This document shows, piece by piece, positions 57,039 to 64,000 of a stretch of 64,000 nt of DNA (position 1 is the stretch's first letter; each line of letters begins with the position of its first letter). Source of the stretch: Dyella sp. AtDHG13 (GTDB lineage: Bacteria > Pseudomonadota > Gammaproteobacteria > Xanthomonadales > Rhodanobacteraceae); assembly GCF_003201105.1 (NCBI RefSeq), contig NZ_QICJ01000002.1:558001-622000 (forward strand), in the 5' to 3' direction. The notes below the pieces were generated by a model, which made no database searches, had not been told where the DNA came from, and was given only the letters and a program-made list of their open reading frames with translations. A program made the position numbers and the translations under genes.

Positions 57039-58540
57039 CCCCATATCGATCCTCCCGCCACGGACTCGGCCGTCGCGCACTGCTTGCGTGCGCCGTCGCG
57101 CTCGCGGTCGCGGGCTGCTCCATTCCCGCCAAGCTCAACCGCCCGCCTGTTCGCGACGATGTCCCGCTGGCGGGCCTGGATACCGGCCACCGCGCCGGCT
57201 GGCCGGACACGGCCTGGTGGAAGCAGTACAACGATCCGCAACTCGACCACCTGATCGAGCTGGCGATGAAGGATTCGCCGGACATCGCCCAAGCCCGTTC
57301 GCGCGTGGAATCGGCGGAGCAATCCATTCGCGCCGCCACCGCGCAATCCGGCCTGAGCGTCAGCGGCAGCGCGCAGGTCGAGCGCCAGCGCCTCAGCGAA
57401 ACCGGCCTGATCCCGCCGAAATTCCTCGGTTTCACCTGGTACAACCAGGGCGACATCGGCGTGCAGGCGCAATACGACTTCGACTTCTGGGGCAAGAAGC
57501 GCAACGCCATCGAAGGCGCCGTGGACCAGGCGCATGCGGCCGAAGCACAGCACAGCGCCGCAGCCCTGGCCATCCAGACCACCGTGGCCGACACCTATTT
57601 CGGCTGGCTCGCCGACCAGTCGCGCATCACCATCGCCAAGCAAGCGGTACAGACGGCCGAACAGCTGGAGCAGATCGCCGCGCTGCGCGTGAAGCAAGGC
57701 GTCGATCGCCCGGATACGCTGCAGTCGGCCAAGGCCCAGACGGCCTCCGCACGGCAGATGCTGGTGACCATCGAAAGCTCCGCGCGCATTCGACAGGCGG
57801 CGCTCGCCAGCCTGTGCGGCGTGTCGCCCGCGCAACTGCCGGCGCTGCAGCCACGCGCGTTGCCCAGCGTCACCACCGGCCTGCCCGACAATGTCGGCGT
57901 CGACCTGATCGCCCGCCGCCCCGACATCGCGGCCAGCCTGTGGCAAGTTGAAGCCGCATTGCGGCAAACCGATGTGGCGCGCGCGCAGTTCTTCCCGGAC
58001 ATCAGCATCAGCGCGATGGCGGGCCTGTCGAGCATTGATCTGGACAAGATGTTCAACTCGGGCAGCCGCGTGTTCGGTCTGACGCCCGCACTGCACCTGC
58101 CGATCTTCACCGGCGGCCTGCTGGAAGCGAACTACGACATCAGCAAGGCGCAATTGGAAGCGGCCGTGGCGCAGTACAACAGCACCGTGCTGAGCGCCGC
58201 CCGCGACGTCGCCACGCAAAGCCTCACCGCCGACCAGATCGAAGGACGCCGGCAGCAACAGGCGCGCGAGATCGCCGCCAACCAGCAGCTGCTCGCCACC
58301 GCGCAGTCGCGCGTGCAGCGCGGTGTGAGCGATCGCCGCGAAACGCTGAGCGCGCAGGCGCAGCTGCTGCAACAGCAGGACAGCGACGTGAGCCTGCAGG
58401 CCCAGGCGCTTTCCACCGATATCTCGCTGATCAAGGCACTGGGCGGCGGTTACCGCGCCAGCCTGCCGGAGCAGGCATCCAGCGAACGCCCCTCTTCCCC
58501 TTTGAACCTTTCCGGAGACGCCCCGAATGAGCGCCACTGA
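57035..58540 (+). CDS. emrC: Outer membrane efflux lipoprotein (NodT/OprM family)
   Basis: 501-residue TolC-type channel with lipobox VAGC (cysteine 28). It has the two repeated outer-membrane-efflux regions with coiled coils (MKDSPDIAQARSRVESAEQS, QLEAAVAQYNSTVLSAARDV) and DFDFWGKKRNAIEGA of the NodT family. It provides the outer-membrane exit for the EmrAB pump. It overlaps emrR by 4 bases and emrA by 14. Confidence 0.9.
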   Translation: MTPYRSSRHGLGRRALLACAVALAVAGCSIPAKLNRPPVRDDVPLAGLDTGHRAGWPDTAWWKQYNDPQLDHLIELAMKDSPDIAQARSRVESAEQSIRAATAQSGLSVSGSAQVERQRLSETGLIPPKFLGFTWYNQGDIGVQAQYDFDFWGKKRNAIEGAVDQAHAAEAQHSAAALAIQTTVADTYFGWLADQSRITIAKQAVQTAEQLEQIAALRVKQGVDRPDTLQSAKAQTASARQMLVTIESSARIRQAALASLCGVSPAQLPALQPRALPSVTTGLPDNVGVDLIARRPDIAASLWQVEAALRQTDVARAQFFPDISISAMAGLSSIDLDKMFNSGSRVFGLTPALHLPIFTGGLLEANYDISKAQLEAAVAQYNSTVLSAARDVATQSLTADQIEGRRQQQAREIAANQQLLATAQSRVQRGVSDRRETLSAQAQLLQQQDSDVSLQAQALSTDISLIKALGGGYRASLPEQASSERPSSPLNLSGDAPNERH

Positions 58541-59729
58541 TTCCGACGCCAACAAGAACGGCAACGACAGCGGCATGGCCGCGAAGGATCCGGCCAAGCG
58601 CCGCCGCGCGCTGCTGATCGTTGCCCTGGTTTTCATCCTCGCCGCCGCGACGTGGCTGCTGCTGTGGGTGTTCGTGTTCTCCACCCGCGAGAAGACCGAC
58701 AACGCCTACGTCAACGGCAACCAGGTGGCGATTTCCGCGCAGGTGCCAGGCATCGTGGTGGCCATCCTCGCCGACGACACGCAGCGCGTGGAAGCCGGCC
58801 AAGTGCTGGTGAAGCTAGACAGCACCGACGCGGACGTGCGCCTGCAGCAGACCAGCAGCGCGCTCGCCCAGGCGGTTCGCCAAGTGCGACAGCAGACCGA
58901 ATCGGCCAACAGCGCCGACGCCCAGGTGGCCCGCGCACGCGTGGACCTGAAGAAGGCCGAGGCCGACCTCGCGCGCAGCGCGCCGCTGATCGCCGCCCAG
59001 GCGGAAGCGCCGCAGAACGTGCAGCATCTGCGCGATGCGGTGGATCAGGCACGCGCCTCGCTGGATGCCGCCGTCGCTCAGGCCGCCGCCTCGCGCGCCG
59101 CCATCGAGGGCACGCAGATCGCCAACAATCCGGCGGTGGAACAGGCGCGCGCGAATTTCCGCTCGGCCTGGATCGCCGCCCAGCGCAACAACATCTATGC
59201 GCCGGTCACCGGTTACGTGGCGCAGCGCAGCGTGCAGGTGGGCAACAGCGTGCAGCCCGGCCAGCAGCTGATGAGCGTGGTGCCGCTGCACGACCTGTGG
59301 GTGGACGCCAACTTCAAGGAAAACCAGCTGCGTCATATCCGCGTGGGCCAGCCCGCCAAGGTCGAGGCCGACGTCTACGGTGGCAGCGTCGAGTTCCACG
59401 GCAAGGTGGTCGGCCTGGGCGCCGGCACCGGCAGCGTGTTCTCGCTGCTGCCGGCGCAGAACGCCACCGGCAACTGGATCAAGGTGGTGCAGCGCGTGCC
59501 GGTGCGCATCGCGCTCGACAACAAGGACCTGGACGACCATCCGCTGCGCGTGGGCCTGTCCACCGAGGTCACGGTGGACATCACCAACGACAAGGGCGCG
59601 ATGAACGCCGCCCAGGGCAACGGCCAGCCAATCGCGCAGACCACGGTCTACGACCAGATGGCCAGCAAGGCCGACGAAGAGGCCGAGAAGATCATCAAGG
59701 CCAACCTCAGCCCCCGCGACGCGAACTGA
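58527..59729 (+). CDS. emrA: Multidrug efflux membrane fusion protein EmrA
   Basis: 400-residue HlyD-type adaptor with one helix (about 33-55), a biotinyl-lipoyl half (VSAQVPGIVVAILADDTQRV-like: NQVAISAQVPGIVVAI), a coiled-coil hairpin (about 100-200) and the beta-barrel domain VVPLHDLWVDANFKENQL, an EmrA signature. Connects EmrB with EmrC. Confidence 0.93.
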   Translation: MSATDSDANKNGNDSGMAAKDPAKRRRALLIVALVFILAAATWLLLWVFVFSTREKTDNAYVNGNQVAISAQVPGIVVAILADDTQRVEAGQVLVKLDSTDADVRLQQTSSALAQAVRQVRQQTESANSADAQVARARVDLKKAEADLARSAPLIAAQAEAPQNVQHLRDAVDQARASLDAAVAQAAASRAAIEGTQIANNPAVEQARANFRSAWIAAQRNNIYAPVTGYVAQRSVQVGNSVQPGQQLMSVVPLHDLWVDANFKENQLRHIRVGQPAKVEADVYGGSVEFHGKVVGLGAGTGSVFSLLPAQNATGNWIKVVQRVPVRIALDNKDLDDHPLRVGLSTEVTVDITNDKGAMNAAQGNGQPIAQTTVYDQMASKADEEAEKIIKANLSPRDAN

Positions 59730-59750
59730 CGAGACGACGGGCACGCCGCC

Positions 59751-61310
59751 ATGGCTGACAATTCCGCCGAAGAAAAAACCGCCGAAGGCTTGCCGCCTTT
59801 GCATGGCACCGCGCTGGTCCTGCTGACCATCGCGGTGGCGTTCAGCACCTTCATGGAGGTGCTGGACATGACCATCGTCAACGTGGCCGTGCCGCACATC
59901 GCCGGCAGCCTGGGCGTGAGCGCCAACGAAGGCACCTGGACGATCAGTTCGTATTCGCTGGCCAGCGCCATCATGCAGCCGCTGACCGGCTGGATCGCAC
60001 GACGCTTCGGCGAAGTGAAGACCTTCGTGGTCTCCGTGGGCCTATTCGTGGTGTTCTCCATGATGTGCGGCCTAGCCACGTCGATGCCGATGCTGGTGTT
60101 CGCCCGCCTGATGCAGGGCGCCGGCTCCGGCCCGATGGTGGCGCTGTCGCTCACCCTGCTGCTGGCGAGCTACCCCAAGGCCAAGCAGGGCATCGCGCTG
60201 GCCCTGTGGGCCATGACCGTGGTGGTGGCGCCGATCTTCGGCCCCATCCTGGGCGGCTGGCTTACCGACAACTTCTCGTGGCCGTGGATCTTCTACATCA
60301 ACCTGCCGGTGGGCGTGCTCGCGGGCGTGATCACCTGGACCTTGCTGCGCAAGCGCGAGACCAAGACGTTCCAGTCACCGATCGACGTGATCGGCCTGGT
60401 GCTGCTGGTGGCCGGCGTGGGCTGCCTGCAGTTCATGCTGGACAACGGCAACGACCATGACTGGTTCGCCTCCGGCCTGATCACCACGCTGGGCATCATC
60501 GCCCTGGTGTGCCTGACCTTCCTGGTGGTATGGGAGCTGCACGCCAAGCATCCGGTGGTCGATCTCACCCTGTTCAAGCAGCGCAACTTCACCGCGGGCG
60601 TGATCGCCCTGTCGCTGGGCATGTTCGCCTTCTTCGGCATCAACGTGGTGTTTCCGCTGTGGCTGCAGACCACGCTGGGCTACACGGCCACGTGGGCCGG
60701 CCTGGCCACCGCGCCGGTGGGCATCCTCGCCTTCCTGCTGTCGCCCGTGATCGGCCGCAACATGCAGAAGCTGGAATTGCGCGCGGTGGTGACGTTCGCC
60801 TTCGTGGTGTTCGCGGGCACCTCGTACTGGTTCTCCACCTTCGACAGCGGCGCGTCGTTCTCCACCCTGGTGCTGCCGCGCTTCGTGATGGGCGTGGCCA
60901 TCCCCTGCTTCTTCATCCCGCTCAACCAGATCTACCTCTCGGGGCTGCCGGCGAACGAGATCGCCAGCGCCAGCGGCCTGGCCAACTTCTTCCGCACCCT
61001 GGGCTCCAGCGTGTCCACGGCGGTGACGGTGACGCTGTGGCAGCATCGCGGCATCCTGCACCACGCCACCCTGACCGAGAACGTCACGGGCGCCAGCCAG
61101 CCGGCCACGCAGATCGTGGGGCAGCTGACGCATGGCGGCCTGGGCCAGACCCAGGCGCTGGGCGTGGTGGATCAGCTGGTGAACAAGGAAGCCCTGACCC
61201 TGGCGGTGAACGACATCTTCCTGCTCTGCGCCGTGCTGTTCATCGTGCTGATCCCCGTGATCTGGCTGGCCAAGCCGCCGTTCGGCTCGGCGGGCGGCCC
61301 GGCGCACTGA
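59751..61310 (+). CDS. emrB: DHA2 family multidrug efflux MFS transporter EmrB
   Basis: 519-residue, 14-helix proton/drug antiporter. Visible signatures: FMEVLDMTIVNVAVPHIAGSL in helix 1, ISSYSLASAIMQPLTGWIAR, RLMQGAGSGPMVALSLTLLL and the antiporter motif WAMTVVVAPIFGPILGGWLT. It lies 21 bases after emrA. Known relatives export uncouplers and hydrophobic antibiotics. Confidence 0.94.
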   Translation: MADNSAEEKTAEGLPPLHGTALVLLTIAVAFSTFMEVLDMTIVNVAVPHIAGSLGVSANEGTWTISSYSLASAIMQPLTGWIARRFGEVKTFVVSVGLFVVFSMMCGLATSMPMLVFARLMQGAGSGPMVALSLTLLLASYPKAKQGIALALWAMTVVVAPIFGPILGGWLTDNFSWPWIFYINLPVGVLAGVITWTLLRKRETKTFQSPIDVIGLVLLVAGVGCLQFMLDNGNDHDWFASGLITTLGIIALVCLTFLVVWELHAKHPVVDLTLFKQRNFTAGVIALSLGMFAFFGINVVFPLWLQTTLGYTATWAGLATAPVGILAFLLSPVIGRNMQKLELRAVVTFAFVVFAGTSYWFSTFDSGASFSTLVLPRFVMGVAIPCFFIPLNQIYLSGLPANEIASASGLANFFRTLGSSVSTAVTVTLWQHRGILHHATLTENVTGASQPATQIVGQLTHGGLGQTQALGVVDQLVNKEALTLAVNDIFLLCAVLFIVLIPVIWLAKPPFGSAGGPAH

Positions 61311-61317
61311 CCCTGCG

Positions 61318-61341
61318 TGCCGGATTGCACCCAATCCGGCA
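61318..61341 (+). terminator. Hairpin after emrB
   Basis: TGCCGGATTG and CAATCCGGCA form a perfect 10-bp stem with a CACC loop, 7 bases past the emrB stop. No T tract follows, so if it terminates it may need Rho or act as a stability element. Confidence 0.45.
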
Positions 61342-61380
61342 CAAACCGGCAACAACAGGCATGTGGTTGATCTAACAGGA

Positions 61381-61407
61381 ATTGCTGCAACTGACCAGTG
61401 CAGCAAT
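61381..61407 (+). promoter_or_regulatory. Candidate PhaR operator upstream of phaR
   Basis: ATTGCTGCA and TGCAGCAAT are perfect 9-base inverted copies separated by 9 bases, 54 bases before the phaR start. They contain the CTGC/GCAG halves reported for PhaR binding in Paracoccus, which suggests that PhaR represses its own gene. Confidence 0.55.
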
Positions 61408-61460
61408 GAATACCAGTTGGGCGACTGGTGCGGCGCAATACCTTCTGCTAGTTTGTGTGC

Positions 61461-61952
61461 ATGGCACAAACGATCCGCATCATCAAGAAGTATCCGAACC
61501 GTCGGCTCTACGACACGGAAATCTCCAGCTACATCACGCTGGAAGAGGTCCGTCAGCTGGTGTTGGACGGCGAAACCTTCGAAGTCCGCGACGCCAAGAG
61601 CGGTGAAGACCTCACCCGCTCGGTCCTGTTGCAGATCATCTCCGAGCACGAGGAGAAGGGGCAGCCGATGCTGTCGCCCCAGCTGCTCAGCCAGATCATC
61701 CGCTTCTACGGCGACTCGCTGCAGGGTTTCATGGGCCCGTACCTGGAACGCAGCCTGCAGGTCTTCCTCGACCAGCAGCAGCAGTTCCGCACGCAACTCA
61801 ACAGCCTGCTCGGCCAGACGCCCTGGTCCATGCTCAACGACCTGACCGAGCGCAACATGGAAGCCTGGCGCAACATGCAGCGCGGGCTGCTGGACACGGC
61901 CACGCAGGCGACCACGCCGCCGCGCGGCACCACCACCAAGAAGCCGGGCTGA
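61461..61952 (+). CDS. phaR: Polyhydroxyalkanoate synthesis repressor PhaR
   Basis: 163-residue regulator that binds both DNA and polyhydroxybutyrate granules. The N-terminal DNA-binding domain IRIIKKYPNRRLYDTEISSY is very conserved. The PHB-accumulation region (LSPQLLSQIIRFYGDSLQGF) follows, and the tail is Thr/Lys-rich. ATG 61461 gives MAQTIRIIKK; a GTG two codons earlier is possible. Confidence 0.93.
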   Translation: MAQTIRIIKKYPNRRLYDTEISSYITLEEVRQLVLDGETFEVRDAKSGEDLTRSVLLQIISEHEEKGQPMLSPQLLSQIIRFYGDSLQGFMGPYLERSLQVFLDQQQQFRTQLNSLLGQTPWSMLNDLTERNMEAWRNMQRGLLDTATQATTPPRGTTTKKPG

Positions 61953-62054
61953 GCCAGCCCGCCGCGGTGGCCCGCATCGCGGGCCGCCTTTCCGTCTCAT
62001 CCGCCGCTGCAGCACAACACGTGCTGCCCTGCGGCATGTGTACGAGTCCTTCAC

Positions 62055-62816
62055 ATGACGCATCACACTCGCGCACCGCGCGTCGCCCTCGTCACCGGCG
62101 GCATCGGCGGCCTGGGCACCGAAATCTGTCGCCAGCTGGCTCAGGCCGGCCGGCAGGTCATCGCCGTCGACCTGGGGAATCGCGAGGAACGGCTCGACGC
62201 CTTCCGGCGTGACACGGCCGATCTCGATGGTGCGGTGAAGTTCGAAGCCGCCGACGTCAGCCAGTTCGACAGCTGCGCCGAACTCATCGGCCGCGTCGAG
62301 CAGCAGCACGGCAGCGTGGACATCCTGGTGAACGCCGCCGGCATCACGCGCGACACCAGCCTGCGCAAGATGACGCCGCAGCAATGGCACGAGCTGATGC
62401 GCGTGAACCTGGACGGCGTGTTCAACATGTGCCGCAACGTGGTGGAAGGCATGAGCACGCGCGGCTTCGGCCGCATCGTGAACCTCAGCTCGGTCAACGG
62501 CCAGACCGGCCAGTTCGGCCAGACCAACTACTCCGCCGCCAAGGCCGGCGTGCACGGCTTCGGCATGGCGCTGGCGCGCGAGACGGCGCGCAAGGGCATC
62601 ACGGTGAATACGGTGTCGCCCGGCTATTGCGATACCGCGCTGGTGGCCGCCGTGCCGCAGGACATCCGCGAGCAGATCATCGCCGACATTCCCGTCGGCC
62701 GCCTCGGCTCGCCGGGCGACATCGCCCGCGCCGTCGCCTTCCTCACCGCCGACGACGCCGGTTACATCACGGGAGCCAACCTGCCGGTCAATGGCGGGTA
62801 CTTCATGAGTTTCTGA
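62055..62816 (+). CDS. phaB: Acetoacetyl-CoA reductase
   Basis: NADPH-dependent short-chain dehydrogenase making (R)-3-hydroxybutyryl-CoA for PHB. The 253 residues have the cofactor motif VTGGIGGLGTEICRQL, NAAGITRDTSLRKM, the catalytic serine in NLSSVNGQTGQFGQTNYSA and the YSAAKAG lysine; SVNGQTGQFGQTNY is characteristic of PhaB over FabG. It follows phaR by 102 bases. No phaC or phaA is in the window. Confidence 0.92.
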   Translation: MTHHTRAPRVALVTGGIGGLGTEICRQLAQAGRQVIAVDLGNREERLDAFRRDTADLDGAVKFEAADVSQFDSCAELIGRVEQQHGSVDILVNAAGITRDTSLRKMTPQQWHELMRVNLDGVFNMCRNVVEGMSTRGFGRIVNLSSVNGQTGQFGQTNYSAAKAGVHGFGMALARETARKGITVNTVSPGYCDTALVAAVPQDIREQIIADIPVGRLGSPGDIARAVAFLTADDAGYITGANLPVNGGYFMSF

Positions 62817-62858
62817 CGAGGGGGCGGTCGCGGTACGCAACACCCTTCGCGCTCAGCT

Positions 62859-62941
62859 CGTCATCCCAGCGAAAGCTGGGATCCAGCGACTTTGAATGCG
62901 TGGAAAAAAGGCACTGGATCCCAGCTTTCGCTGGGATGACG
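62859..62941. repeat. Perfect 28-bp inverted repeat element
   Basis: Arms 62859-62886 and 62914-62941 are identical inverted copies over all 28 bases, with a 27-base spacer. Each arm is itself a hairpin, CCCAGCGAAAGCTGGG with a GAAA loop, starting CGTCATC. It lies between phaB and kmo. The outline CGTCAT-CC...GG-ATCCAG is shared with the element at 21736-21873, but the internal sequence differs. Confidence 0.88.
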
Positions 62942-63052
62942 GCCATGACATGCGCGGCACATCGCGCCATGCCGCACTGCGCATCGCCCCGCCCGCCCCG
63001 GACCCGCTACTCTTAGCGTTTTACGCGGTTGCCACCTACGCAGCGGGATTTC

Positions 63053-64000
63053 ATGGCGAAGCACATCACCCTTATCGGCGGCGGCCTGGTCGGCGCCTTG
63101 CTGGCGCAGCAACTGGCGAAGCGGGGTTTCGCCGTCGACGTTTTCGAGAAGCGCGCCGATCCGCGCATCGCCGGCTTCACCGGTGGCCGCTCCATCAATC
63201 TTGCCCTGGCCGAGCGCGGCCTGCAGGCACTGCGCGAGGCGGGTCTCGCCGAGGATGTGCTCCAGCGCGCGGTGATGATGCGCGGCCGCATGGTGCACAC
63301 GCGCGACGGCCGCTCCGGCCTGCAGCGCTACGGCGTGGACGACAGCGAGGTGATCTGGTCGGTCTCGCGTGGCGCGCTGAACATGCTGCTGCTGGACGCC
63401 GCCGAAACAGCCGGCGTGCATTTTCATTTCGGCCAGTCGCTGGCCAGCGCGGATTTCGACCGTGGCCGCATCCGCCTCGTCGACGAGCAAGGCGTGTCGC
63501 GCGAGCTCGATGCGCCCGTCGTCATCGGTGCCGATGGCGCGGGCTCCGCCCTGCGCGCGGCCATGAATGCCCATGCCCCCCTGGGCGAGCGCGTGGAATC
63601 GCTGGGCCACGGCTACAAGGAGCTGGAAATCCCGCCGGCTGGCGGGCTGCCCGCCGACCTGGTCGGGCGCAGCGGTGGGCACGACCAGTTCGCGCTGGAA
63701 CCGCATGCGCTGCACATCTGGCCGCGCGGCGGCTACATGTGCATCGCCCTGCCCAATACCGAGGGCAGCTTCACCGTCACGCTGTTCCTGCCGGCGCATG
63801 GGCCGCACCCGAGCTTCGACACGCTGGGCGGCGCGGACAGCGCGCGTGCGTTCTTCGCGGAAGACTTCCCCGACCTGCTGCCGCTGATCCCCGATTTCGC
63901 CAACGACTACGACAGCCATCCCGTGGGCACGCTGTCCACGCTGTATCTGGACCGCTGGCATCTGGATGGACGCGCGCTGCTCGTCGGCGACGCCGCGCAC
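63053..64000 (+). CDS. kmo: Kynurenine 3-monooxygenase (partial, 3' end beyond window)
   Basis: FAD-dependent hydroxylase converting L-kynurenine to 3-hydroxykynurenine, in the tryptophan route to quinolinate. The first 316 residues are present. MAKHITLIGGGLVGALLAQQ has the FAD Rossmann motif; FTGGRSINLALAERGLQAL, the kynurenine-site arginine/tyrosine region and VIGADGAGSALR follow, and the window ends in the third FAD motif LLVGDAAH. No ribosome site is clear; ATG 63053 is the only good start. Confidence 0.93.
   Translation, partial: MAKHITLIGGGLVGALLAQQLAKRGFAVDVFEKRADPRIAGFTGGRSINLALAERGLQALREAGLAEDVLQRAVMMRGRMVHTRDGRSGLQRYGVDDSEVIWSVSRGALNMLLLDAAETAGVHFHFGQSLASADFDRGRIRLVDEQGVSRELDAPVVIGADGAGSALRAAMNAHAPLGERVESLGHGYKELEIPPAGGLPADLVGRSGGHDQFALEPHALHIWPRGGYMCIALPNTEGSFTVTLFLPAHGPHPSFDTLGGADSARAFFAEDFPDLLPLIPDFANDYDSHPVGTLSTLYLDRWHLDGRALLVGDAAH

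Overview
The window is GC-rich chromosomal DNA, densely coding, with core genes in the order usual for Xanthomonadales. The nuo, fab-pab-tmk-holB-pilZ, dnaX-ybaB-recR, exbB-exbD-msbA-lpxK and emrRCAB arrangements, together with a Kdo kinase of the Xanthomonas/Haemophilus type, point to a gammaproteobacterium, most likely Rhodanobacteraceae (Dyella, Rhodanobacter or Luteibacter-like). That placement is inference from gene order and protein character; I could not run a database search. No prophage, insertion sequence or CRISPR array is visible.

Layout. 1-9575 (minus): respiratory complex I genes nuoA to nuoK, with nuoK cut by the window edge. 9861-23781 (minus): pilZ, a PIG-L deacetylase plus a GT-C membrane glycosyltransferase, holB, tmk, mltG, pabC, pabB, fabF, acpP, fabG, fabD, fabH, rpmF and yceD. 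This is the fatty-acid synthesis cluster with folate, division and replication genes attached. 23865-31115 (mostly plus): a small membrane protein, maf, a divergent GT-C glycosyltransferase, the moxR-DUF58-tgpA operon and a Slp-type lipoprotein. 31184-35076 (minus): hinT, a GNAT gene, recR, ybaB, dnaX, 4.5S RNA and tRNA-Ser, followed by a decayed second tRNA-Ser copy. 35378-39605: DinB-like, MBL hydrolase, Kdo kinase, a divergent heptosyltransferase-like GT9, a DUF6165 protein and a glycine-zipper protein. 39669-48041 (minus): lpxK, msbA, exbD, exbB, comEC, lolD and a lolC/E permease, an envelope-lipid and lipoprotein export block. 48110-53529: ygfX, sdhE, sdhB, sdhA, sdhD, sdhC, a SDHAF4-like gene and divergent ygfZ. 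53987-56444: a SleB-type hydrolase, two glycine-zipper lipoproteins and tatD. 56511-61310 (plus): the MarR-controlled tripartite pump emrR-emrC-emrA-emrB. 61461-64000 (plus): phaR, phaB and the start of kynurenine 3-monooxygenase.

How the genes fit together. Complex I and complex II with its maturation factors feed electrons to quinone. The fab cluster supplies acyl-ACP for lipid A, whose later steps (lpxK, msbA, Kdo kinase, heptosyltransferase) and lipoprotein export (lolCD) are also here. The most notable non-standard points are: two sugar-modifying genes inserted between holB and pilZ; the absence of plsX from its usual slot; a near-consensus promoter that would make yceD mRNA almost leaderless; a truncated tRNA-Ser duplicate; a very dense SDH-maturation neighbourhood; a pair of glycine-zipper paralogues sharing a CxxC motif; and several classes of palindromic intergenic repeat. 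I found no clearly new multi-gene system. The best candidate for undescribed biology is the GT-C/PIG-L pair at 10324-12886.
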